Shown piece after piece: positions 24,509 through 33,451 of a stretch of DNA of 64,000 nucleotides (the first letter of the stretch is position 1; every line of letters starts with the position of its first letter). The notes under the pieces were generated by a model. It did no database searches, had not been told where the DNA came from, and was given only the letters and a program-made list of their open reading frames with translations. Source of the DNA: Acidobacteriota bacterium (GTDB taxonomy: Bacteria > Acidobacteriota > Aminicenantia > Aminicenantales > Saccharicenantaceae); NCBI GenBank assembly GCA_033549365.1, contig JAWSUF010000003.1:1-64000 (forward strand), read 5' to 3'. The position numbers were made by a program, and so were the translations under genes.

Positions 24509-26584
24509 ATGAATAAACGAAAGACACGGGGTGCGGCCACGGCGTTTGCGGCCGCCTTTATCCTTTTTGCGATTTTTCCATTCGGATCGGAATCTTCGGC
24601 CCCGAAGCCGGCCGGCGGGGCGGCGGTCTCCGGTCCGAACGGCGAGACGGGCGGCGAACTTCCGGTGCCCTCGTTTGCCAACGCGCTCATCGTCAGCATG
24701 GAGCACAGCCTCGCAGATACGGCTGAGGTGGAATACATCAAGAAAAATTTTCCCTGGGGGCTCTACGCGTGGCTGTCCTTTTCCCGGACGGCCCTGTTTC
24801 TGAATCTGGACTGGTCGGCCGACCCCGCCGAGGCGGACGCGGGCATCGCGCGTTTCAAGAAGGAGGTGGATGACCTGATCGCCCAAGCCCGGAAGGCGGG
24901 CGTTCATCTTCACATCGTCGTCTGTTCGGGGCTGGCCCGGGGCCTCCATGTTTACCGGGCGGCCAAGGAAGAGGATGTTCGAAACGCCCAATGGTACAAC
25001 GACAACAACCTGGCCTCGGACGAACAGATCCGGAATCCCAATGTCTTGGATCAATTCGTCTTCGGGACGCTGTCGCGATATGCCCTGAAGGTGAGGCGAA
25101 ACCTCGAGGCCAAGGGCCGGGCCGGCTTTGCCCATCTCAAGAGACGCATGGATGAGAACCCCGACATGGTCATCCTGGTCAGCGGCTGGGGCGAGGTTGA
25201 GATGAATTTTCATCGGCTCAATCCGGCCCAATTCCCCCAGGAGCGGCTCTGTGATTATTCGCCGTTCGCCGTTTTGGAGTTCCGGGACTGGATCCGGCAC
25301 GAAGGTCTGTATGCGCCCGGCGGTCCGTTCGCGGGCCAGGGATTCAGAGACGGCGGCGGGAAATACCGGAACGCCATGGGACTCAAGGCATTCAACCGGG
25401 ACTATGGGACGGCCTTCGAGACTTGGAATCTCCGGTATTTTCACTGGGACCTGGATGAGGCCCGGAGCGAAGATGACCGCCGGGAGAAAAGCACGGGGAG
25501 AGCGGGACGGGGCGGACGTCCGGCGGACGAATCCGTATCCCCGGGGATGCGTCCCGATGCGCGGCGCATCCCCTTTGTCGCCTACAATCACAACGGCATG
25601 ATGCCGGCGGCCGGATCGGCCCATATTCCCGGAGGGTTCGATCCGCCGCGAAACATGAAACCGGGCGACGCTTTCTGGGAGTTGTGGAATCTTTTCCGGG
25701 AGACTCTGGTCCATCACTTTGTCCTGGACGCGGCGCGTTGGGCGTCCGAGTCGGGGATCCCGGCCGACCGCTGGTATTCCCACCAGCTTCCCGGGGACTA
25801 CCTGTTCAACACGTTTCCCGGCACTGAGAGAAAGCCCGCCCGCTCTTATTCGTCGGCCTCGCCGCTCTGGACGGCCGACATCAAGCCTTACGGGAAGATG
25901 GGCGCGACGATCTATGACATCAAGTTCCCGAATTTTTTCGCCCGGACGACACGGCATGCTCTTCAGGCCATTTCGGACATGTCCCCGGACTGGGCCCTGC
26001 TTGAATACGACGCCGAAACCTATCCCCCGGGATTCGATGTCCAGGAAAGTTCCGTTGAAGATATCCTGGCCCAATACCTGAGGGTCTATGAGTACCGGCC
26101 CCGAATCATCAATTTCTGGCGTTGGCAGGATCCGACAAAGGAACACCGGATCAAGGGCATGAACAAGGAGAAAGCCCTGCGGATGTTTGTCGCCGTGGTG
26201 CGCGACAAGGCCCGAAAAACCGATCTCGATGTCGTCTTCGATCCTCCTCAGGTGTTCGGTGTTACGGCGAGGCGCACGCAGGAGGCCAAGGGCGTCCGCC
26301 TGACCTGGAGCAAAAAAATTTGGGAGGGCCATGACTGGGAATGGAAGGACTGGGGGGATTTTTCCCACTTCGAAATTCTCAGGGGCCGGGAAAGGGATTT
26401 CTCCTCCGGAGCGGGCATTGTGATTGGAAAGTCCAGGGATCCGGCTTTCGAGGATGTTTCGGCGGAGGCCGCCCGATCCGATTTCCGGATCCGGGCGGTG
26501 AACGTCCGCGGCGTGGCCGGACCTTTTTCGAAAGCCGTCGGCGCGTCGATGGGAAGCCATGTGAAAAAACCGAAGGGATCCTGA
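24509..26584 (+). CDS. Secreted TIM-barrel glycoside-hydrolase-like protein (family not recognised)
   Basis: The 691-residue protein has a signal peptide (basic start, then AAFAAAFILFAIFPF) and GAAGGTGAGA upstream of ATG 24509. The body is related over its length to the N-terminal 600 residues of the protein at 29017. Shared landmarks are SMEHSLADTAEVEYIKKNFP near residue 68, SGWGEVE near 218, CDYSPFAVLEFRDWIRH, GFDPPR, WYSHQLPGDYLF and LLEYDAETYP. The spacing of acidic residues in SGWGEVE and LEYDAETYP fits a retaining (beta/alpha)8 glycosidase, but I cannot name a GH family. A 20-residue low-complexity insert (bases about 25465-25560) is absent from the paralogue. A short fibronectin-III-like end follows. 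Confidence 0.6.
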   Translation: MNKRKTRGAATAFAAAFILFAIFPFGSESSAPKPAGGAAVSGPNGETGGELPVPSFANALIVSMEHSLADTAEVEYIKKNFPWGLYAWLSFSRTALFLNLDWSADPAEADAGIARFKKEVDDLIAQARKAGVHLHIVVCSGLARGLHVYRAAKEEDVRNAQWYNDNNLASDEQIRNPNVLDQFVFGTLSRYALKVRRNLEAKGRAGFAHLKRRMDENPDMVILVSGWGEVEMNFHRLNPAQFPQERLCDYSPFAVLEFRDWIRHEGLYAPGGPFAGQGFRDGGGKYRNAMGLKAFNRDYGTAFETWNLRYFHWDLDEARSEDDRREKSTGRAGRGGRPADESVSPGMRPDARRIPFVAYNHNGMMPAAGSAHIPGGFDPPRNMKPGDAFWELWNLFRETLVHHFVLDAARWASESGIPADRWYSHQLPGDYLFNTFPGTERKPARSYSSASPLWTADIKPYGKMGATIYDIKFPNFFARTTRHALQAISDMSPDWALLEYDAETYPPGFDVQESSVEDILAQYLRVYEYRPRIINFWRWQDPTKEHRIKGMNKEKALRMFVAVVRDKARKTDLDVVFDPPQVFGVTARRTQEAKGVRLTWSKKIWEGHDWEWKDWGDFSHFEILRGRERDFSSGAGIVIGKSRDPAFEDVSAEAARSDFRIRAVNVRGVAGPFSKAVGASMGSHVKKPKGS

Positions 26585-26600
26585 GACGGGGCACACGGCC

Positions 26601-29006
26601 ATGAACAAAGGCGATGAACGACGGATCGAACAGGGGTCCGGATTCGCCTTGGTGGAGGACGGTGGAGAGAAGGGAGGCCTGTTCTTCGTTCATGACGGCG
26701 GGAGACGTGTGCGGACGGATGCGCTGGGACGGGCGGTGTGGGAAAGTCTGCCCGGACAACGGAACGAGGTTCTATCCCGGGTCAGAAAGCGGCTGGCCGT
26801 GCCGGGACCCATGGCGGTGGATTTCCTGGATGTCATGACCGCGGCCGGGATCGTTGGAGAAGCCGGGGGCATGCGGGAGACGGCCCGGACGGAAACAGCC
26901 GATGCGCAGAATCGACCTGAAGGGCTTGTCTCGGCCGTTGTCGTGACGAACCGCGGCGAGGCGCACATCCGGACCTGCCTTTCCTCCCTCCGGAACCAGA
27001 CCTGCGGGGAACTCGAGATCATTCTTGTCGACAACGCTTCGCGCGACAAGACGGCCGAAATTACGGCCCGGGAATACCCGGACGTCCGGCGTGTCCGAAT
27101 GCGGAAAAACCTTCACTATGCGGCCGGCGTCAATCGGGGCGTCAGGGAGGCACGGGGCGAGTACCTCTTCATCCTCAACGACGATACCGAAGTCGAGCCC
27201 TCGTGCATCGAAAACCTCCGGCGGCGGCTGGCCGGGGATCCCGGGGCTGCGGCGGCCGTCCCCGTGATGCGGTTTTTTGACCTCAGGGGCTTCGTGAACA
27301 GCGTTGGAAACCACATCCGGGGCAAGGGTTGGGGAAGCGACAACTTCATCGGGGCGGTGGACCTCGGGTTGTTCGATGTTCCGGCCGAGACGCCATCGGC
27401 CTGTTTCGGAGCCGTTCTGGTGCGACGGGCGGATTTCGAGAAAACGGGGGGATTGGACGAGGGGTTCACGGCCTACTATGAGGATGTGGACTGGAGTTTC
27501 CGGGTCCGGTTCCTGGGGCGGCGGATCGTCACCTGCGGTTCGGCCGTTGTCTATCACAAGTTCGGCGGATCCGCCATGCCCGGGCCGCACAAACTCCGTC
27601 TTGTCGTCAGGAACAGGCTCCGGCTCGTTCTGAAACTTTTCCGGGGAAAGATGCGGACCGATTACCTGATCAGCTATGTCAAGGAGGATGCAAAGACGGC
27701 GGCGTCGCTCGCCGCTCGGAAGGACTGGCGTGGGGTGAGCGCCTATCCAAGAGCCTACGTGTCTCTCCTGCTGTCGATCCCCGGGATTCTCCGGAAAAGA
27801 GCGTCCGTCATGAAAAGGCGGGACCGGGATTTCGACGAGGCCTCGCTTCCCGGAAATGCGAACGCCTATCCCCGGCTGATCGACGACGAGGGATATCCTG
27901 TGCTCGATGCCGGGGCGTATTTCCGCCACTATTCCTGGGAATATGAACGATTGCGGGCGGGGGCCGTGATGCGGGGAACGGATGAGACGGCGGAGAGGGC
28001 GGCGCCGGGCGCGCGGGAGAGAGAGCCGTCGCCGGAAGAAGGTCGCGTCGCCGTCATCATTGTGAACTGGAACACCCGGGATGCGCTCGCCGCATGCCTG
28101 CGTGCCGTCGAAAGGAACGGGGCGGATGTGCCGATCGAGACCCTTGTCGTCGACAACGCCTCGACCGACGGCAGTGCGGATATGGTTGAGACCGATTTTC
28201 CGGTTGTGCGGATTTTGAGGAACCGCTTGAATGCGGGCTTTGCCGGAGGCGTGAATGTCGCCCTCAGGGAGCTGATGGCGCGAAGCGGGATCGAGTTTAT
28301 CCTGCTGTTGAATCCTGATGCCGTTTTGCAGCCCGGCACTCTCGAGGTCCTGGTCCGGCATATGAAAAACCGTCCCGAGGCGGGAGCGTGCGGACCGTCC
28401 CTGGTTCTTCCAAACGGACGGCTGCAGCCGGGGGCCGGAGGATTCCTGCCGACGGCCCGAACGGCCTTCGAACACTTTTTCCTTCCGTCCCGTCTTCTTC
28501 GGGTTGTGAGGCCGCTTTTTCTCCGGCAGGAGGCCTGGGCCGGCGAAACGACGGCGGTCGAGGTCGAATGGCTTTCGGGAGCCTGTTTGATGGTCCGTCG
28601 GCGGGCCGTCGAGCAAACCGGACTTCTCGATGAAAGGTATTTTCTCTATGCCGAGGACATCGACTGGTGCGCCCGGATGGCGGGGCGTGGCTGGCGGATC
28701 CATTACCTGCCGTGGGCGGCCGCGGTGCATGCCCACGGCCTGGCCTCGGGAGAGTTTGATGTCCGCTGGCTCCGGGGACTGCTTGACTTCACGGCAAGAA
28801 CCCGCGGCCGGTTCGATTTTGCCGCCTTCCGGCTGTTTGCCGTTGCCGGTTTTCTGCTCCGCGCAGCGCGCTTTGCCGTGATCGGCCCCCGAGGCCGTGA
28901 TCTTCCGGGCGGAAAGGCGGCGTGTATGCTGCGATATGCGGGAACGGCCATGACATATCGAAATCAGGCAAAACGAGTTGAAACGCCGGATGTTTTCGAG
29001 ATATGA
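26601..29006 (+). CDS. PqqD-like domain fused to two family 2 glycosyltransferase domains
   Basis: The 801-residue protein begins with about 85 residues of PqqD-like pattern: RRVRTDALGRAVWESLPGQ, then an amphipathic helix, then VDFLDVMTAAGIV. PqqD-like domains bind leader peptides in RiPP pathways. It continues with a first GT2 domain (SAVVVTNRGEAHIRTCLSSL, LNDDTEVEPSC near residue 195) and a linker. A second GT2 domain starts near residue 482 (VAVIIVNWNTRDALAACLRA, LLNPDAVLQPG). Both GT2 modules resemble rhamnosyltransferases and carry FNxGF/NLHYAAG-type loops. It is located between the two paralogous secreted proteins. What the PqqD-like part recognises is unknown. Confidence 0.75.
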   Translation: MNKGDERRIEQGSGFALVEDGGEKGGLFFVHDGGRRVRTDALGRAVWESLPGQRNEVLSRVRKRLAVPGPMAVDFLDVMTAAGIVGEAGGMRETARTETADAQNRPEGLVSAVVVTNRGEAHIRTCLSSLRNQTCGELEIILVDNASRDKTAEITAREYPDVRRVRMRKNLHYAAGVNRGVREARGEYLFILNDDTEVEPSCIENLRRRLAGDPGAAAAVPVMRFFDLRGFVNSVGNHIRGKGWGSDNFIGAVDLGLFDVPAETPSACFGAVLVRRADFEKTGGLDEGFTAYYEDVDWSFRVRFLGRRIVTCGSAVVYHKFGGSAMPGPHKLRLVVRNRLRLVLKLFRGKMRTDYLISYVKEDAKTAASLAARKDWRGVSAYPRAYVSLLLSIPGILRKRASVMKRRDRDFDEASLPGNANAYPRLIDDEGYPVLDAGAYFRHYSWEYERLRAGAVMRGTDETAERAAPGAREREPSPEEGRVAVIIVNWNTRDALAACLRAVERNGADVPIETLVVDNASTDGSADMVETDFPVVRILRNRLNAGFAGGVNVALRELMARSGIEFILLLNPDAVLQPGTLEVLVRHMKNRPEAGACGPSLVLPNGRLQPGAGGFLPTARTAFEHFFLPSRLLRVVRPLFLRQEAWAGETTAVEVEWLSGACLMVRRRAVEQTGLLDERYFLYAEDIDWCARMAGRGWRIHYLPWAAAVHAHGLASGEFDVRWLRGLLDFTARTRGRFDFAAFRLFAVAGFLLRAARFAVIGPRGRDLPGGKAACMLRYAGTAMTYRNQAKRVETPDVFEI

Positions 29007-29016
29007 CAAGAAAAAA

Positions 29017-32000
29017 ATGAAGGCAAAGCGTCTTGCAAGCATAGCGGCATCGATCCTGGCGTCCGTCCTTGCGACCGGGCTTTCCCCCGCCGCGGCTGAA
29101 GAGCTGCCCGTGCCGACCAATCAGAATTCGGTCATTATCAGCATTGAACACCCAGTCACAGATACCGCCGAGATCGCTTACATCAAGAACAATATTCCCT
29201 GGGGGCTCTATACCAAACTCAGCTTCTCGCGGACGGTGCTGGTTCCTCATCTTGCATGGCAAAGCGACTGGAACGAGGCCGACTCGGGAATCCAGTCCTT
29301 TAAAACCCAATTGGACCAGCTTCTGGCCGCCGCGGAAAACGCCGGGATTTTCCTCCATCCCGTCATCTGCTCGGGCCTGGCCCGAATCCTTTGGGTCTAT
29401 CGCGACGCCAAGATCGAGGATATTCGGAACGCACAGTGGTACAACGACAACAAGATGGCCTCGGACGATCAGGTCCTCGATTCCCAGTTCATGGACACCC
29501 GCGTTTATGGGACGCTGTCGAGATATGCCCGCAAGATGCGCCGCAATCTTGAGGCCAAGGCAAAGGCGACGCTGAATTTCATCAAAAAACGTTTGGATGA
29601 AAAACCCCACGTCTTTGCGATCACCAGCGGCTGGGGCGAGGTCGAACTCAATTCCGGCCGCCTTGAGCCTTCCTCCTCCCTTCAGAACTGGTTTTGCGAT
29701 TATTCTCCGTTCGCCGTGCTGGAGTTCCGCGACTGGATCCGCCACACGGGGATGTACGACGACGACGCCGGCCTCTATGCGGGGCAGGGCTGGGCGGCCG
29801 GCGGACCGCGTTACCAGGGAGTGAACGGGCTGGCTCAATTCAACGCGGACTTCGGGACGGCGTTCAGCACCTGGGATTTGAAGTATTTCCACTGGAGCCT
29901 CGACGACGACTGGGATGAGGATCCGACGGACGACGTCAACAACGATCCCGGCCGCATCCCATACGCGGACTATATTCATGGGGGCATGATGCCGACATCG
30001 GGGCCGCACGTCATTGCGGGAGGCTTCGATCCGCCCCGGACCATGGCGCCCGGTACGCCCTTCTATGACCTGTGGCATCTTTTTCGTGAGACCCTGGTCC
30101 GGAACTTCGTTCTGGACATGGCCCGCTGGAGTCATGCGGCGGGGATCGCTCCGAGCCGCTGGTACTCCCATCAAATTCCGGCCGACTACCTCTTCGGGAC
30201 CAGCCCTTCGACGGCGAAAACCGCCCGCTACTACTCGTCGGCGTCCCCGCTTTCGACGTCGGACATCCGTCCCTTCGGGACACCGGGCGCGACGATCTAC
30301 GACGTCAAGTTCCCGCCCGAGATTTATCCGCCCATATTCGCTCGGACGAGCAAGCATGCCCTGTCCGCCATGGCGGACTTGTCCCCCGATTGGGCGATCC
30401 TGGAGTACGACGCTGAGACCTATCCCCGGGATTTCACGGTCGAACAAAGCAGCGTCGAAGACATTCTTGAGCAATACCTCCGGGTGTACGGTTACAATCC
30501 CCATATCATCAATTTCTGGCGTTGGAACGATGCCACGGGAGAACACCGGATCAAGGGAATGAACAAGGAGGAGGCTCTCCGCCGGTTCATACTCAAAATC
30601 CGCGACAAGGCCCGCCGGAGCCTTGATACGGTCTTCACCCCGCCAAAAGTCCCCGATATATCGGGCGGATATCTCGTCGAAACGGGCAAGATTCGCGTTC
30701 AGACCAGCGGGCGGATTTGGGCGGGACGGACATGGACATGGGACGAGTGGGGGGATTTCCTGCATTTGGAAATTCACCGCGGGACGGCCCCCGGATTTAC
30801 CGTCGGCTCCGGAAGCCTCGTCGGTACGACGGACGGATTTCACCATGATGACGGAACGGCGGATGACGGAAATGCCTATTACTATCGCATGAGGGCGGTC
30901 AACATCGCGGGACAGACCGGCCCGGTGTCCGAAGAGATCATGCTTGTTCCGACGGCCGACCCGGTTGCGGTCCTTGACGTGAACCGTTCGAGACTTTTCT
31001 ACGGCGCCGAGCAGGGAGGTGTCGCGACCTCGGCGCAGGATCTCGTCATTCGCAATATCGGAGACGCGGGGACGGCGCTGAACTGGACGGCGGATCCGGA
31101 TGTCTTCTGGATATCCGTCAATCCGCCGTCGGGAACGGGGGGCGCCGTCGCAAAAATAGCGGTCCATCCTTCCGGGCTTGCGGAGGGAACCTATTACGGC
31201 AACGTCCGGATAGAAGCTCCGGGCGCCCTGAACTCGCCCCGGCTTATTGAAGTTCGGATCCGGGTCTACGCGCCGGGAACGACGTCGGCGCCTTTTGGGA
31301 AATTCGAGACGCCGGAAACGGGGGCGACGGTTGTGGGGGCGGTGCCGGTGACGGGTTGGGCTCTTGACGACGTGGAGGTGGCGGGAGTCGACATCAAGCG
31401 GGAGCCGCATCCGTCGGACAATCCCGCGGCGATCGGACCGGACGGACTGGTTCTGCTCGGCCGCGGGCTGTTCATCGAGGGGGCGCGTCCGGATGTGGAG
31501 AAGGCCTATCCGGGACGTCCTCTGAACTACAGGGCGGGCTGGGGGTTCATGGTCTTGACGAACTGCCTGCCGAACCAGGGCAACGATACGTTCGTGCTCC
31601 ACGCGATCGCCCGGGACAGGGAAGGGAACGCGACGCACCTGGGGCAAAAAACGATCACGGGGGCGAACGCGGGCTCGGCGCTTCCGTTCGGGACGATCGA
31701 CACGCCGGCGCAGGGGGGCGTTGTGTCCGGGAGTGCGTACCGGAACTGGGCGTGGACGCTGACGCCGCAGCCGAACATGATTCCGCTCGACGGATCGACG
31801 CTGCGGGTGTGGGTGAACGGTCAAGCCTTGGGGAGACCGAATTACGGCTATTATCGTTCGGACATCGCGACGCTGTTTCCGGATTACAGGAACACGGATA
31901 ACGCGGTGGGGTATTTCGAGCTGGACACGACGCGGTATGAAAACGGTCTACACACGATAAATTGGAGCGTTGCCGACGATGCGGGGAATGCGACGGCGAT

Positions 32001-32517
32001 CGGATCGCGGTTCTTCCGGGTGCAGAACCTCGCCGGTTCGGCGGAGCAGGAGGCTGCGACAATGACGGCCCTTTCCGATCCGTTGCAGCCGCGAAGAGAC
32101 TTCACGATGAGGCCGGGGTCTCCGACGACTCCGGAGGAGGCGATGAGCCTTCCGGCGCGCATGTCTTTCGTTTATGTCGGGCGGGGGTATACGGGAAGAG
32201 GGGCGGAGGAAGCCGCGGCGCCGGATCATCGGGGCGTCGTTCGGCTGGCCATGCGTGAGATCGATCGGATCGAGATCATGTTGGGCGACCCGATGGCTTC
32301 CGAGCCCCGCGGCGATATCCATGCGGGCTTTCTTATGGTCGGCGATGAGTTGCGGTCGCTGCCCGCCGGATCGAGACTCGATCCGCGAACGGGGGACTTC
32401 ACCTGGCAATTGGGCCCGGGCTTCCTCGGCGAATACGCGCTCGTCTTCATCCGGGATGACGGCCGCGGCGGGTGGGAAAGATCCGTTGTCGAAATCACGG
32501 TGGCGCCGAGGTATTGA
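29017..32517 (+). CDS. Large secreted TIM-barrel hydrolase-like protein with BACON and Ig-like domains
   Basis: The 1166-residue protein has a signal peptide (MKAKRLASIAASILASVLAT then AAAEE). Residues 25-600 are paralogous to the protein at 24509. A fibronectin-III-like region (about 560-640) and a BACON-like region (LVIRNIGDAGTALNWTADPD, about 655-745) follow. Two Ig-like modules come next, with ETGATVVGAVPVTGWALDD and GTIDTPAQGGVVSGSAYRNW, and the protein ends in a conserved 50-residue module (SRLDPRTGDFTWQLGPGFLG). The Ig modules are nearly identical at DNA level to those at 35519-36294. ATG 29017 is preferred over 28978/28990, which lie in the preceding gene. The likely role is extracellular glycan binding or cleavage. 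Confidence 0.62.
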   Translation: MKAKRLASIAASILASVLATGLSPAAAEELPVPTNQNSVIISIEHPVTDTAEIAYIKNNIPWGLYTKLSFSRTVLVPHLAWQSDWNEADSGIQSFKTQLDQLLAAAENAGIFLHPVICSGLARILWVYRDAKIEDIRNAQWYNDNKMASDDQVLDSQFMDTRVYGTLSRYARKMRRNLEAKAKATLNFIKKRLDEKPHVFAITSGWGEVELNSGRLEPSSSLQNWFCDYSPFAVLEFRDWIRHTGMYDDDAGLYAGQGWAAGGPRYQGVNGLAQFNADFGTAFSTWDLKYFHWSLDDDWDEDPTDDVNNDPGRIPYADYIHGGMMPTSGPHVIAGGFDPPRTMAPGTPFYDLWHLFRETLVRNFVLDMARWSHAAGIAPSRWYSHQIPADYLFGTSPSTAKTARYYSSASPLSTSDIRPFGTPGATIYDVKFPPEIYPPIFARTSKHALSAMADLSPDWAILEYDAETYPRDFTVEQSSVEDILEQYLRVYGYNPHIINFWRWNDATGEHRIKGMNKEEALRRFILKIRDKARRSLDTVFTPPKVPDISGGYLVETGKIRVQTSGRIWAGRTWTWDEWGDFLHLEIHRGTAPGFTVGSGSLVGTTDGFHHDDGTADDGNAYYYRMRAVNIAGQTGPVSEEIMLVPTADPVAVLDVNRSRLFYGAEQGGVATSAQDLVIRNIGDAGTALNWTADPDVFWISVNPPSGTGGAVAKIAVHPSGLAEGTYYGNVRIEAPGALNSPRLIEVRIRVYAPGTTSAPFGKFETPETGATVVGAVPVTGWALDDVEVAGVDIKREPHPSDNPAAIGPDGLVLLGRGLFIEGARPDVEKAYPGRPLNYRAGWGFMVLTNCLPNQGNDTFVLHAIARDREGNATHLGQKTITGANAGSALPFGTIDTPAQGGVVSGSAYRNWAWTLTPQPNMIPLDGSTLRVWVNGQALGRPNYGYYRSDIATLFPDYRNTDNAVGYFELDTTRYENGLHTINWSVADDAGNATAIGSRFFRVQNLAGSAEQEAATMTALSDPLQPRRDFTMRPGSPTTPEEAMSLPARMSFVYVGRGYTGRGAEEAAAPDHRGVVRLAMREIDRIEIMLGDPMASEPRGDIHAGFLMVGDELRSLPAGSRLDPRTGDFTWQLGPGFLGEYALVFIRDDGRGGWERSVVEITVAPRY
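31252..32027 (+). repeat. 776-bp near-identical segment, copy 1 (within a coding region)
   Basis: This segment encodes the two Ig-like modules and aligns without gaps to 35519-36294 (constant offset of 4267). Only scattered base differences are seen, while the sequence on both sides diverges strongly. That pattern fits recent duplication or gene conversion between the two genes. Confidence 0.8.
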
Positions 32518-32540
32518 TTTTCCGTTCCGGAGAAAGGGCT

Positions 32541-33374
32541 ATGAGAAAAGAGGGGCATGATGAAAAGATCCGGGCCCGGATCGAGCGGTTGACCTGGTAT
32601 CACACGATCGACCTGGGAGACGGCCTGATCACTCCCGGAATCTTCGATCACCGGCCCTATCTGGCCGAATATGGAATTCCGGCGGATCTCAAAGGGATGA
32701 CCGTTCTGGATATCGGCGCCGCTTCGGGATTCTTTTCTTTTGAAATGGAGCGACGCGGCGGCGCCGTCACCGCGACCGATCTTCCGAAGATGCAGGATCA
32801 CGATTTCGGACCGCTCCATCGAGCCGCTCGTGAGGATGGAGAGGACGACAGCTACATCCACAGGCCCTTTCTGCTGGCCCGGGAACTCCTGGGGTCCTCC
32901 GTCGAACGGCGCGAGATGAACGTCTACGATATGACCCCGGAGGCGTTGGGAACCTTTGATCTCGTGTTCTGCGGCAGCGTTCTCCTTCACCTCTCGGATC
33001 CGGTCCGGGCTCTGTGGAAGATCCGGACCGTCACCCGCCGAACGGCGATCATCGCCACGGTCATTCATCCCCTGCCCACCAGGGAACCCGCCGCCGTTTT
33101 TCACGGGAACAGAAGCGGCGATGTCTGGTGGCTGCCGAACCGGAGCGGCTTCGAAGCCATGGTGCAGAGCGCCGGGTCCGCCGGTTGGGAATGGTTTTCG
33201 GAGTTTCGTCTGGATTATCGCGACGGCCGGGTGGGCCATCCCCATGGGGTCATCCGGGCTTGGAATTCGACCGAACGCCCCGCAGATCTTCCCCCGCCTC
33301 CCAAGGCTCCTCCATCCTCCGGTCCATTGACCCGGGCTCTTCGCCGGCTCAAATCCGGCCTCGGCCGATGCTGA
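32541..33374 (+). CDS. SAM-dependent methyltransferase (CmoB-like / DUF1698)
   Basis: The 277-residue protein resembles the CmoB/DUF1698 group: an N-terminal WYHTIDLGDGLITPGIFDHR segment, then MTVLDIGAASGFFSFEMERR as motif I, a GTFDLVFCGSVLLHLSDPVR post-motif and WWLPNRSGFEAMV near the end. Those residues also occur in tRNA cmo5U34-modifying enzymes, but related proteins in polysaccharide loci probably methylate sugars. ATG 32541 is preceded by GAAAGG; the earlier in-frame start overlaps the preceding gene. It lies between two large secreted-protein genes on the same strand. Confidence 0.78.
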   Translation: MRKEGHDEKIRARIERLTWYHTIDLGDGLITPGIFDHRPYLAEYGIPADLKGMTVLDIGAASGFFSFEMERRGGAVTATDLPKMQDHDFGPLHRAAREDGEDDSYIHRPFLLARELLGSSVERREMNVYDMTPEALGTFDLVFCGSVLLHLSDPVRALWKIRTVTRRTAIIATVIHPLPTREPAAVFHGNRSGDVWWLPNRSGFEAMVQSAGSAGWEWFSEFRLDYRDGRVGHPHGVIRAWNSTERPADLPPPPKAPPSSGPLTRALRRLKSGLGRC

Positions 33375-33451
33375 GTCTCCCGAGGAAATCATCTTCAGGG
33401 GTGATGAGCGCTCTTGCGGTCTCGTGTACAATATGAGCCCAGAGTGACAAA

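Noticed and set aside
28789-31824. A 1011-residue minus-strand open frame opposite the secreted-protein gene
   Set aside because: Its composition is typical of an antisense shadow, no motif is recognisable, and the plus strand carries clear signal peptide and domain features.
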